A stretch of 64,000 nt of DNA from Cytophagales bacterium (GTDB lineage: Bacteria; Bacteroidota; Bacteroidia; Cytophagales; Cyclobacteriaceae): positions 62,001-126,000 of the forward strand of contig JAFLBR010000002.1 in the NCBI GenBank assembly GCA_017303795.1, written 5' to 3'. The notes beneath the pieces are model-generated. The model was not told the origin of the DNA, made no database searches, and was given only the letters and a program-made list of their open reading frames with translations. Positions 50,880 to 59,302 of the stretch are shown piece by piece. The position numbers and the translations under genes are program-made. The first letter of the stretch is position 1. The number at the start of each line of letters is the position of its first letter.

Positions 50880-52895
50880 ATGGCGAAAGTCCAGAAAGAA
50901 AAAAACGAAGAATCTAAAGCTAAAACAGCAAAGCCGGTAATTGACGATGCTCCCGTAAAGAAGGCTGTTAAAGGCGCTGCTGCCGAAGAACTCTTCGAAA
51001 AAGACGAGCTAACCGAATTCAAAAAGGCCAAGAAAGCCGAAGAGGAAGAAGGTATAAGCCGTATGATTAAAGATGTAACAGCACGCAAGGCTGCTACAGA
51101 ATCAAGCATTTCAACCGAAAATTTTGACTGGGATGCTTACGATCGCAAAGGTTTTGGCGAAGGTTATTCTTCTAAAGACCGCGAGGCATTACTTAAAAAA
51201 TACGAAGGAACAGTAACCACCATTAACGAAAGTGAACTGGTGGTAGGAACCGTTGTGGGTATTAACGACCGCGATGTAATCCTGAACATCGGTTTCAAAT
51301 CGGATGGTCTTGTGCCATTGGCCGAATTCAAAGACATGCCAAGTCTTAAGATTGGAGATGTAGTTGATCTTTTTATTGAAGAACGCGAAAACCTGATGGG
51401 TCAGTTAATTCTGAGCCGCAGAAAAGCCAAGTTGTTGAAAGGCTGGGAAAATGTGCAGAAGGCTTTGGATAACGATTCAGTTATTGAAGGCTTTGTGAAG
51501 CGCAGAACCAAAGGTGGTTTGATTGTAGATGTATTTGGAATTGAAGCATTCTTGCCAGGTTCTCAAATTGATGTGAAGCCTATCCGCGATTTCGATGTGT
51601 ATGTAAACAAGAACATCGAAGTGAAGGTGGTGAAAATCAACTACACCAACGATAACGTAGTAGTATCGCACAAAGTGTTGATCGAGAAGGATCTTGAACA
51701 ACAGAAAGCAGTTATCCTTACTAATCTTGAAAAAGGTCAGGTGTTGGAAGGTGTAATCAAGAACATGACCAACTTTGGTGTATTCATCGACCTAGGTGGT
51801 GTAGATGGATTACTTCATATCACAGATATTTCATGGGGTCGCATCAGCCATCCGGAAGAGTTGTTGAAACTTGACCAGACTGTAAAAGTGGTGGTATTGG
51901 ATTTTGATGGCGATAAGAAACGTATATCATTAGGTATGAAACAACTTACCCCTCATCCTTGGGAATCGTTGGCTGCTGAAATAGCAGTAGGTTCTAAGGT
52001 GAAAGGTAAAATTGTAAACGTAGCCGATTACGGTGCATTCCTGGAATTGCAACCGGGTGTTGAAGGCTTGATCCACGTAAGTGAAATGAGCTGGAGCCAA
52101 CACCTGCGCAATCCTCAGGATTTCATTAAAGTAGGAGACGAGTTGGAAGCAGTTGTGTTGACTATCGATCGCGAAGAGCGCAAGATGTCACTCGGCATCA
52201 AACAACTTACCGAAGATCCTTGGACTCGCCAGGATGTATTAGGTAAGTATGCTGTGGGTACCCGCCACAAAGGTGTGGTACGTAACCTTACCAACTTCGG
52301 TTTGTTCATCGAACTGGAAGAAGGTATTGATGGTTTGGTTCACGTTTCAGACTTAAGCTGGACTAAAAAGATCAAGCATCCTTCTGAGTTTACCAAAGTA
52401 GGAGAGTCTTTGGAAGTACAAGTATTGGAGTTGGATGCTACCAACCGCAGACTGGCCCTGAGCCATAAGCATTTGGAAGAAAATCCTTGGGATACTTTCG
52501 AAACCATCTTTACCGTGGGTTCAGTACACAAGAGCACCATCATCAGCAAGAACGATAAAGGCGCAGTACTTGAATTACCATATGGTATTGAAGGTTTCTG
52601 TTCGGCCAAAAATCTGGTGAAGCAAGACGAAAGCAAAGTAGAAGTAGGCGAAGCTTACGACTTCAAAGTGCTTGAGTTTTCGAAAGAAGAGCGCAGAATT
52701 GTGTTGAGTCTTAAAGCAACCTGGTCAACCGAAGTTGAAAAGACCGAGCAACCTGCAGCTAAGAAGAAAGCCACTCCTAAAGGCAAGAGCATTGATAAGA
52801 TTAACCAGGAAGCAGAGAAATCTACTTTGGGTGATATCGAAGCATTGAGCGCGCTGAAGGAGAAAATGAGTGCTGCTAAAAAGCCAACCGAATAA
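50880..52895 (+). CDS. rpsA: 30S ribosomal protein S1
   Basis: A 671-residue S1 with about six S1/OB repeats from residue 105 on; repeated signs are GVFIDLGGVDGLLHITDISW, GAFLELQPGVEGLIHVSEMSW and GLFIELEEGIDGLVHVSDLSW. The first 100 residues are acidic and Lys/Glu-rich and the last 70 are basic and low-complexity, both typical of Bacteroidota S1. It binds mRNA at the small subunit and, in this phylum, largely replaces Shine-Dalgarno guidance. ATG 50880 (MAKVQKEK) is preferred to an in-frame extension of 27 residues. A terminator follows. Confidence 0.95.
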   Translation: MAKVQKEKNEESKAKTAKPVIDDAPVKKAVKGAAAEELFEKDELTEFKKAKKAEEEEGISRMIKDVTARKAATESSISTENFDWDAYDRKGFGEGYSSKDREALLKKYEGTVTTINESELVVGTVVGINDRDVILNIGFKSDGLVPLAEFKDMPSLKIGDVVDLFIEERENLMGQLILSRRKAKLLKGWENVQKALDNDSVIEGFVKRRTKGGLIVDVFGIEAFLPGSQIDVKPIRDFDVYVNKNIEVKVVKINYTNDNVVVSHKVLIEKDLEQQKAVILTNLEKGQVLEGVIKNMTNFGVFIDLGGVDGLLHITDISWGRISHPEELLKLDQTVKVVVLDFDGDKKRISLGMKQLTPHPWESLAAEIAVGSKVKGKIVNVADYGAFLELQPGVEGLIHVSEMSWSQHLRNPQDFIKVGDELEAVVLTIDREERKMSLGIKQLTEDPWTRQDVLGKYAVGTRHKGVVRNLTNFGLFIELEEGIDGLVHVSDLSWTKKIKHPSEFTKVGESLEVQVLELDATNRRLALSHKHLEENPWDTFETIFTVGSVHKSTIISKNDKGAVLELPYGIEGFCSAKNLVKQDESKVEVGEAYDFKVLEFSKEERRIVLSLKATWSTEVEKTEQPAAKKKATPKGKSIDKINQEAEKSTLGDIEALSALKEKMSAAKKPTE

Positions 52896-52915
52896 CTCGA
52901 CCGGCTTAATTAATA

Positions 52916-52952
52916 GAGAAGGTGGCTGCTTAAATAGCCACCTTCTTTTTTT
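52916..52952 (+). terminator. Terminator of rpsA
   Basis: GAAGGTGGCT / AGCCACCTTC, a perfect 10-bp stem with an 8-base loop and eight T residues. A classic rho-independent terminator. Confidence 0.93.
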
Positions 52953-52958
52953 AAGTTG

Positions 52959-52989
52959 GTTGTAAAGCGAGGCGTTTTTTATAGTTTTG
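52959..52989 (+). promoter_or_regulatory. Promoter of tRNA-Cys
   Basis: GTTG at 52959-52962, 19 bases, then TAGTTTTG at 52982-52989 fits the Bacteroidota TTTG-N19-TAnnTTTG form with one change in the -33 box. It places the transcript start a few bases before the tRNA. Confidence 0.65.
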
Positions 52990-53001
52990 TAATTCAAATA
53001 A

Positions 53002-53072
53002 GGTTCCGTGGCCGAGTGGCTAGGCTGAGCTCTGCAAAAGCTCCTACAGCGGTTCGAATCCGCTCGGAACCT
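53002..53072 (+). tRNA. tRNA-Cys (anticodon GCA)
   Basis: A 71-base cloverleaf: acceptor GGTTCCG / CGGAACC with discriminator T, D-arm GCC...GGC, anticodon arm GAGCT-CTGCAAA-AGCTC with GCA, and T-arm AGCGG-TTCGAAT-CCGCT. The U73 discriminator and GCA anticodon both identify cysteine. CCA is not encoded. Confidence 0.96.
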
Positions 53073-53080
53073 CCGGAAAG

Positions 53081-53112
53081 CCGCCAAATTCAAGATATTT
53101 GGCGGTTTTTTT
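53081..53112 (+). terminator. Terminator of tRNA-Cys
   Basis: CCGCCAAAT / ATTTGGCGG, a 9-bp stem with a 7-base loop and a T-run, immediately after the tRNA. Confidence 0.88.
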
Positions 53113-53118
53113 ATGTCT

Positions 53119-53138
53119 TGGTACACCAATGGTACACC
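53119..53138. repeat. Direct repeat TGGTACACC after tRNA-Cys
   Basis: TGGTACACC occurs twice, separated by AA. The remaining 167 bases up to the next gene have no gene. Such words after a tRNA can be remnants of an integration site, but no integrase is present; low certainty. Confidence 0.4.
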
Positions 53139-53305
53139 TTTGAAAATGATAGCGCTCTCTCTTGCTATAAGTGTGTAACGACATGCATCGTTGGGAAGTC
53201 TGAGAACAATAATCTTTCATTCATGTTGTAAAACATCTTACTGAATGCCACCGTTTGGTTGCAACTGGAATCGAAAACGTAAATACCTATGAGTCCTGGG
53301 CTGCT

Positions 53306-54766
53306 TTAATACTGAACTTCGATATTCCCTGTACTGCCCTGCATATCTGTTCCTTTTACCACAAGCTTGAGTGTTCTCGCTCCGGAGTCATAAGAGCTAA
53401 AATTTATTTTCAGATTTTCAGATTTTGAAAGCACTCGCTTCGGCTGATCGCATTTGATAGTTAAGGATTGCTCCCCATAAATTCTGATCTTTAATTGAAC
53501 GTAGCCTGATCTGACTGTTAGATCATATATGTTGCTTGTCTCGCTATGATTAACATAGAGCGGCAACAGGTTGCCGCTCATAAAGTATGTCAATGAATAT
53601 CTTTTCTTCTCTAACGGTGGTAAATACAAGAATCCAAATCCCTGATCTTCAAAATAAGCTGGTATTGGTACGCCATTAAGAAGTGCTGAAGATAAATGCT
53701 GGCCTTTTTCAAGTTTAACTTTCAATACCATATTACCAAGCAGATGGTGTGTATACGCCTTTTCATTCATTCGCGTATTGTCAATTTCCAAAGATCCATT
53801 TGGCATCTCAGTTACGGTAGTATAAGCCTTATACAACCACTGCGAATGAAATTGTTCTGTGTTTTTAGCAATGTAGCGATCGGGCATTCTTTGAACTGAT
53901 TTATAATAATCAATCCATCGGGCATTCGTCTCCGCTTGTAGAAAATCATCTTGCGCCAGCCAGTTTGGCCAATGACTTTCGATTATATCGCTATCTTGAT
54001 CCTGTATCGGAACAGTGGGTAGTTTATCCAATTGATACCAACTGTTTCCATAGTTGATTCGATTAACCACATGGGTGCCAAAATCAAACCCACCACCGTT
54101 TAATTCTTTTGGTGGATTCAATTCAGGTATTTGACTGAAATCTGTATTAGCGTACTTCACGCCAACTTCCGACAGCAATTTACCAAGACTATACGCACCG
54201 GTCGGATTCCAATAATAGCTATACGCACAGGGTACAAAGCTCTCCGGAAAGGAATGCCCGTTTTCTTTTGTAAAGCCATATTGGCTCATTATTTTTTTGA
54301 AGCACTCAAGATGTTCGCGTAATGATTGTTCAGGCCAGGGTTTCTTATCGGTCAAGTTGTACCATTCCGCGCGTTTCTGTGGTTCTCCAGGTGCCCAATA
54401 TTCATGGCCCGTACCGTGTAAGCCAAACTCCATGTAAGCGGCCTGATCGCGTACATAATTCATAATTTCGACTTGATCAGGATTTACTCGATTCGAGTTG
54501 TTCCACTTATCGCGTAAGTAGGTGGTGGTAGGAAATTTAGCCAGTACATTTTCTCTGTCCATTTCGCTTAGAATGAACAAGCATTGAATACGCGTACCAA
54601 CAGCCTTACCAACTGCAACCATGCTTTGGTAATCATGAATATCAAAAACCCGTTTTACTCCAGCGCGGTGTGGTCCTTGTATCTGATTCTGCGAAAGATC
54701 GCTTCCCTCATTCCATCCAAGGTCGTCAACAGCAAAAGCAAAAGGGCGTGGAAATAGTATTGGCAT
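53306..54766 (-). CDS. Deacetylase-fold carbohydrate enzyme, family not recognised
   Basis: A 486-residue cytoplasmic protein (no signal peptide). FAFAVDDLGWNEGSD near the start carries an acidic pair like the metal-binding DD of polysaccharide deacetylases; MEFGLHGTGHEYW gives the H-x-x-x-H pair (about residues 115-119), and further conserved-looking aromatics follow. From about residue 330 the sequence is beta-rich and may be a sandwich domain. It is the last gene of the amino-sugar operon (6 bases after the aldolase). Since no classical GalNAc-6-phosphate deacetylase is present, it may remove the acetyl group (inference). Confidence 0.6.
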   Translation of the reverse strand: MPILFPRPFAFAVDDLGWNEGSDLSQNQIQGPHRAGVKRVFDIHDYQSMVAVGKAVGTRIQCLFILSEMDRENVLAKFPTTTYLRDKWNNSNRVNPDQVEIMNYVRDQAAYMEFGLHGTGHEYWAPGEPQKRAEWYNLTDKKPWPEQSLREHLECFKKIMSQYGFTKENGHSFPESFVPCAYSYYWNPTGAYSLGKLLSEVGVKYANTDFSQIPELNPPKELNGGGFDFGTHVVNRINYGNSWYQLDKLPTVPIQDQDSDIIESHWPNWLAQDDFLQAETNARWIDYYKSVQRMPDRYIAKNTEQFHSQWLYKAYTTVTEMPNGSLEIDNTRMNEKAYTHHLLGNMVLKVKLEKGQHLSSALLNGVPIPAYFEDQGFGFLYLPPLEKKRYSLTYFMSGNLLPLYVNHSETSNIYDLTVRSGYVQLKIRIYGEQSLTIKCDQPKRVLSKSENLKINFSSYDSGARTLKLVVKGTDMQGSTGNIEVQY

Positions 54767-54772
54767 TTAAAT

Positions 54773-55600
54773 TCAGCTTTTGCCAACTCGTGCAATAACA
54801 TCCAACTTTTCTTCAATCAGCTTAACCACTGAGGCCGTAGCCACAGGAAAAACCTTTCTGAGATCTATCTCATCATTGTCGCGTAAGGTTGCCTGAAGCG
54901 TTTTCATAAAAATATTCTTCGTTTCCGTAGCAAGATTTATTTTGCAAATCCCTCTGCGAATGGCCGCCTGCAATTGATCGTTTGGAATGCCCGAACTTCC
55001 ATGAAGCACCAACGCTGCCGGTGTTACGGTATGAATCCCCGATAACAATTCGAGTTGCAGTTGGGGCGTCTCCTTGTAAAAACCATGGGCTGATCCAATA
55101 GCAATAGCCAGTGCGTTCACACCGGTTTCATGAACAAACTTTTGGGCCTCATCGGGCTGAGTGTAAAGATGTGTTTGCTGCTGGCCCAACTTGGCTACAT
55201 AACCTAACTCGGCTTCCACATTTGCATGGTATCGTTCGGCAAGCCTAACTACTTGCTGAGAAATTTTTACATTTTCAGTAAAAGATTTTTCACTGGCGTC
55301 AATCATTACGGAATCGAATCCGGCATCCAAGCACTTGTGCACAATTTCAACAGAACTTCCATGATCCAAATGTACCCAACCTTCCACATCGTGAAGCTTA
55401 AGGGCCGCCCGCGCCATCGCAATGGCAACTTCTATTCCCAAATAATGCAGTGAGCTTTCCGAAAGTTGAAGGATTATAGACTGGTTCTTATTTTTTGCGC
55501 CTTGCAAAACCCCTGACAAGGTCTCGAAATTGTAAAAGTTAGTGGCCAATAAGGCTTTACCTTCACGATTACATTCACTCAATTTATTTTGTAACGTCAT
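54773..55600 (-). CDS. Class II tagatose/fructose-bisphosphate aldolase, GatY/KbaY type
   Basis: A 275-residue zinc aldolase: WVHLDHGSSVEIVHKCLDAG (zinc-binding His and catalytic Asp), VEAELGYVAKLG, AIAIGSAHGFYK and LVLHGSSGIPNDQLQAAIRRGICKINLATE with the phosphate loop. It cleaves tagatose-1,6-bisphosphate (or fructose-1,6-bisphosphate) to DHAP and glyceraldehyde-3-phosphate. The partner GatZ/KbaZ-type gene is two genes upstream, which favours tagatose. Confidence 0.88.
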   Translation of the reverse strand: MTLQNKLSECNREGKALLATNFYNFETLSGVLQGAKNKNQSIILQLSESSLHYLGIEVAIAMARAALKLHDVEGWVHLDHGSSVEIVHKCLDAGFDSVMIDASEKSFTENVKISQQVVRLAERYHANVEAELGYVAKLGQQQTHLYTQPDEAQKFVHETGVNALAIAIGSAHGFYKETPQLQLELLSGIHTVTPAALVLHGSSGIPNDQLQAAIRRGICKINLATETKNIFMKTLQATLRDNDEIDLRKVFPVATASVVKLIEEKLDVIARVGKS

Positions 55601-55611
55601 GCCTGTTTCAC

Positions 55612-56574
55612 TTAAAAGATATAGTTAAACGATGATTGCGCAATAGCCTTCACCATAGCCAGGTTTTCAAACGCCCCCGTACCTCCTGGTCGGGTAGTAT
55701 TAATAGCACCGGTCAAAGCACCAAATCTCAGACATTCTTCATCCGGTTTACCCAGCAGAAACTGATGAATGAATCCGGCATCAAAACTATCTCCGGCACC
55801 AATGCTATCTACTACTTCCTGGTTCAGAAAAGAAGGTTGATGAATAAGCGTATTTTCTTGCCACAAGTAGGCTCCGTTACTCCCGTTCTTTACCACTATC
55901 TTATTAGCTATGGGTTGAAGTTTACTTAAACCGGAAGCTAAATCCACGCACTTTGTTAATGCTTTAAGTTCTGTCATGTTTGGCATAAATACATCAACAA
56001 AAGGAAGTAGCTCGCTTAAGTTAAGCTCCCATTTCTCAGCTGGGTCCCATTGAGGGTCTAATGAAGTAGAGAGGCCAAGTTGCTTTGCTTTCTTGAATAA
56101 TGCTACGATGTCGGGTGCTAAACCCGATTGCAGAAAGATGGAACTCAGGTGGAGGTGTTTGGCCTGATGGAGTGCTTGATCCGGTATGTCCTTTATAGTA
56201 AGGTATTTCATGGCACCGGGATAGGTTACCATAGCGCGATCTTCATCAAAGTTGAGTACGATAGTAGCTCCGGTATTTTGTTTGACTGAACGATTGATGA
56301 AGATTGTGGAAACACCCTTTGCCTTCAAACTGGAAAGTATATGATCGCCAAAATTATCGTGACCAAGGTTGCCGGCAAAAGTTACGCGCGAGCCTAACGT
56401 ACTCAGATTGCTTGCAAAAATAGCCGAACTGCTACCCAGGGTTAAGGTCATATGTCCGGCCAGCATTTCTTTACCCATTTCCGGAAACTTATTGATTTGA
56501 TTCAGAATCAAATCAACATTCAATTCACCAACTACCAATACGTCAAATTCTTTTTCCAACTGCTTTGCGATCAA
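55612..56574 (-). CDS. PfkB-family sugar kinase (candidate tagatose-6-phosphate kinase)
   Basis: A 320-residue ribokinase-like enzyme. VLVVGELNVDLILNQINKFPEMGKEML is the N-terminal signature and VVDSIGAGDSFDAGFIHQFLLG holds the anion hole and catalytic Asp (about 252-273). In this operon, between GatZ/KbaZ and GatY/KbaY genes, phosphorylation of tagatose-6-phosphate at C1 is the expected step. The substrate is inferred from context only. Confidence 0.85.
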   Translation of the reverse strand: MIAKQLEKEFDVLVVGELNVDLILNQINKFPEMGKEMLAGHMTLTLGSSSAIFASNLSTLGSRVTFAGNLGHDNFGDHILSSLKAKGVSTIFINRSVKQNTGATIVLNFDEDRAMVTYPGAMKYLTIKDIPDQALHQAKHLHLSSIFLQSGLAPDIVALFKKAKQLGLSTSLDPQWDPAEKWELNLSELLPFVDVFMPNMTELKALTKCVDLASGLSKLQPIANKIVVKNGSNGAYLWQENTLIHQPSFLNQEVVDSIGAGDSFDAGFIHQFLLGKPDEECLRFGALTGAINTTRPGGTGAFENLAMVKAIAQSSFNYIF

Positions 56575-56610
56575 GATTAATAAATTTTATAGCAGGATAG
56601 AGTTTCATTA

Positions 56611-57900
56611 TCAAACTGTAATTAACTCATCTGCTTCCAGTAACACGTTCAAATCAACCAGGTTAAATTTATTGAAATATTTATCCATGGCTTTTTCAAT
56701 GTGCGAAAGCAGAATTTCTTCGGCATCAATTCCATTGAGTTCCATATTCCTGTAAAGCTTACCCCGTGCAGCAAGAACCTCTGGATTTTCCCAGATGTAG
56801 CGGCATCCGGTTTTTACAAGCCATTCCTGCCGTACGTGGCCGTTGGCATAAAAATCAGAATCAGACTCGCCTTCCTGAATCCATTTCTTCCACCGCCCGG
56901 AAGCAATTACTGCACTCCACAAGGTATCTTTTAGATTAGAGGTCTTAGGAATTTTTCCAGCATTCAAAAATTTATCTTCCAACGAACACAGTTCCAGCAA
57001 GCCTTCATACTCTCGTTCTGTAAACTCCGGGCCTACGTTAGCCGCGCCCATACCAGAGGCTGGATAGTCTTCAGGATTGGAAACATTATCTGAATAGTGA
57101 CCCTTAATCACACTTCCGTATTGGCCAACAGTTTGTGATAGTTCGCGGGCAACTTTTGGATCGAAGGTGGCAGTGTGTAAATCTGTACCCACCTTACCAA
57201 CTACAAAGCAAGGCCAAACATCGTTTAAGTTGTTATCAGCTAAACCCTGCTTTAACAAATCCAAAAACCGGTTAAAAACTTTCATATCGGCCAGACCACC
57301 GTGAACCTCTTCAGTGCCAACTTCATAAGCGATAGGCGGAAAGTGATTTTGGATTCTGAATTTTTCAGAGTGTACTATCAAATCGATTGTACGCTTAGCC
57401 ACCACATCAATGTTAATAATCTCGCCTTTAGGCAAGGTTATGTCAATTGTAGGATCCACATGAATAAGATCATATCCGGCTTCAATAGCGGCCTCAAAGG
57501 ACTTCTTTACTGCATTCATGGCCCGATCGAAGCTCCACCTTTCTTTGGTTTGAATATCTTTTAACCAAGGGCCACCATGATCAATTGCGATGATAACCGG
57601 CCCTGTGAAATTAATTGCGTTTGCCTCCTGGCGGATGGTTTTTACAAATTGCTTTTGTGTAAGCCCGGTATATCCACCATCCAGATCAACTTGATTTAAT
57701 GTGGCCGCAAATTTTATGGGCGCATTATTTCTTTTTGCCGCGCGCAAGGAAGCTTTAATAACTGCGAGGGAATTAGGGCAGGCTGCAAATATAGTTCGGG
57801 GTATTTTGGTTTCAGTTTCAATCCGCTTTATCTCATGTAAGATAAAATCCATTAGCGACTGGTTATTGAGCAAAGCTCTTTCGCGCAGAGAAGCATTCAT
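56611..57900 (-). CDS. D-tagatose-bisphosphate aldolase accessory subunit, GatZ/KbaZ type
   Basis: A 429-residue TIM-barrel-like protein of the GatZ/KbaZ family: FAACPNSLAVIKASLRAAKRNNAPIKFAATLNQVD, GPVIIAIDHGGPW and AAIEAGYDLIHVDPTIDI are its marks, and AYEVGTEEVHGGL follows. It supports or stabilises the class II aldolase and may act as a chaperone-like subunit. It follows the SIS gene by 17 bases. Confidence 0.9.
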   Translation of the reverse strand: MNASLRERALLNNQSLMDFILHEIKRIETETKIPRTIFAACPNSLAVIKASLRAAKRNNAPIKFAATLNQVDLDGGYTGLTQKQFVKTIRQEANAINFTGPVIIAIDHGGPWLKDIQTKERWSFDRAMNAVKKSFEAAIEAGYDLIHVDPTIDITLPKGEIINIDVVAKRTIDLIVHSEKFRIQNHFPPIAYEVGTEEVHGGLADMKVFNRFLDLLKQGLADNNLNDVWPCFVVGKVGTDLHTATFDPKVARELSQTVGQYGSVIKGHYSDNVSNPEDYPASGMGAANVGPEFTEREYEGLLELCSLEDKFLNAGKIPKTSNLKDTLWSAVIASGRWKKWIQEGESDSDFYANGHVRQEWLVKTGCRYIWENPEVLAARGKLYRNMELNGIDAEEILLSHIEKAMDKYFNKFNLVDLNVLLEADELITV

Positions 57901-57917
57901 GTAACAGGATTTTAAGT

Positions 57918-59069
57918 TTATAAGGAATAGATATTTACACCTTCCACAACACGGGTTATTGCACCAGTTTCTGATGGTGCATCGGGTTTAAGCCCAAGTT
58001 GCAGCGATTTATAAAACCCGAGTATCTGAGCCGGCACTATACTACAAATAGCTAAAAACTCTTCATCCAACTTAATACCATTCTCTGAAAAAGTGAACGC
58101 AGTATTGAGTGTGATTCCCGCTACGCGTGATTCCGAAATTCCAATTTCTGCCAGTGGTCGTTTTCCTTTTTTCATAGAACCTACCAAGTCTCGCTCGTAT
58201 TGTATGGAGTAAGCATTGTTTGAAAACAAATAGACCACTAATGTTGTCTCATCAATCACCGCCTTTGGGCCATGTCGAAAGCCCAAAAAGGAATCGCTCT
58301 TACAAATAATTTTTCCATCGGTAAGTTCTTGTAATTTAAGATGCGCTTCGGTAGCGGTTCCCAGAAATGTTCCGGCTCCCAGAAACACAGCCCGCTTAAA
58401 ATCTAATGCCGCTATTTGTTTTATATCTTCTGCAAAAAAAGCGATAGATTTTTCTGCGTACTTCGTGATAACAGGTATACTTCTTTGCAAAACTTCTGAC
58501 GTACGTAAACCAGAGATGAGTTTTCCGGCAAGCAACATCCCGGAATAACTACTGGTCATGGCAAGACTTCTATCATTAGCTTCCGGTGGTAGCGCAAAAA
58601 TGAACTTGGGATTTTTTGTTACATGCTTGGCTAGTAAACCCTCCTCATTACAGGTAATAACCAGGTGATAACACTCCTTACAAAACTCATCGGCAAGCGT
58701 TACGGCTGCTACACTTTCCGGACTGTTACCAGAGCGAGCAAAAGAAATTAAAAGCGTAGCAACCTCGGATTGGAAATAATCTTTTGGATGAGATACCAAA
58801 TCAGTTGTTGATATTGCTTCTGCAAGTACTTTAAAATTACGCTGAAACGCCCCTCGAAGGGAAAGTCCAATGAAAGCACTTGTGCCAGCACCAGTTAAGA
58901 TTATCCGGTCATACTTTATTGCATTAAGAAAACTCTGAATGGAAGGCAACTCTGTCTCAAATTGCCGGGCTATTTTAAGCCAGAGGCGCGGTTGTTGCGA
59001 TATTTCTCTAGCCGTATGAATAGCACCATTTTTTTCCAACTCGATTGTGCTTATGCCTAGATATTTCAT
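57918..59069 (-). CDS. agaS: AgaS-type SIS-domain sugar isomerase/deaminase
   Basis: A 383-residue protein with two SIS domains: IILTGAGTSAFIGLSLRGAFQ (about 54-74), LLISFARSGNSPESVAAVTLAD and a second unit with FLGAGTFLGTATEAHLKLQELTDGK, CKSDSFLGFRHGPKAVIDE. AgaS converts galactosamine-6-phosphate to tagatose-6-phosphate with release of ammonia. As the first gene of the operon it faces the AgaR-like repressor gene, with operator-like sequence between. Confidence 0.9.
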   Translation of the reverse strand: MKYLGISTIELEKNGAIHTAREISQQPRLWLKIARQFETELPSIQSFLNAIKYDRIILTGAGTSAFIGLSLRGAFQRNFKVLAEAISTTDLVSHPKDYFQSEVATLLISFARSGNSPESVAAVTLADEFCKECYHLVITCNEEGLLAKHVTKNPKFIFALPPEANDRSLAMTSSYSGMLLAGKLISGLRTSEVLQRSIPVITKYAEKSIAFFAEDIKQIAALDFKRAVFLGAGTFLGTATEAHLKLQELTDGKIICKSDSFLGFRHGPKAVIDETTLVVYLFSNNAYSIQYERDLVGSMKKGKRPLAEIGISESRVAGITLNTAFTFSENGIKLDEEFLAICSIVPAQILGFYKSLQLGLKPDAPSETGAITRVVEGVNIYSL

Positions 59070-59154
59070 GGATTCTTAAATTTTTAGGGTAGGGTTAGCT
59101 CCAGCTTTATTCAGCAATAAAATACAAGCCAAAAATAGGTAAATTGTTATAATA

Positions 59155-59211
59155 ATACTTTCATTTCGTTTCTTTTTAGTAAATAAAATCTTTCTTTTAG
59201 CTTTCTTTATC
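59155..59211. promoter_or_regulatory. AgaR-type operator region
   Basis: TTTCATTTCGTTTCTTTTTA at 59159-59178 has the TTTC-R-TTTY-R-TTTY-N-YTTK form of the E. coli AgaR operator (recalled consensus). A second, looser array (CTTTCTTTTAGCTTTCTTTA) lies at 59190-59209. Both are in the gap between the divergent agaS operon and repressor gene. Confidence 0.65.
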
Positions 59212-59302
59212 TTACCGCCCTTAGTCAAATTACCCTTACTTCTGGAAAAACGAGTACATTTTTTAACTTTAAGCATTCAAAACCTTATCTAAGCTACCTT
59301 TT

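Noticed and set aside
53113-53305. Integrase remnant after tRNA-Cys
   Set aside because: No frame with tyrosine recombinase motifs was found; only the short direct repeat remains.
59076-59276. Open frame of 66 codons before agaS
   Set aside because: It is Lys-rich from AT-rich DNA and covers the operator and promoter region between divergent genes.
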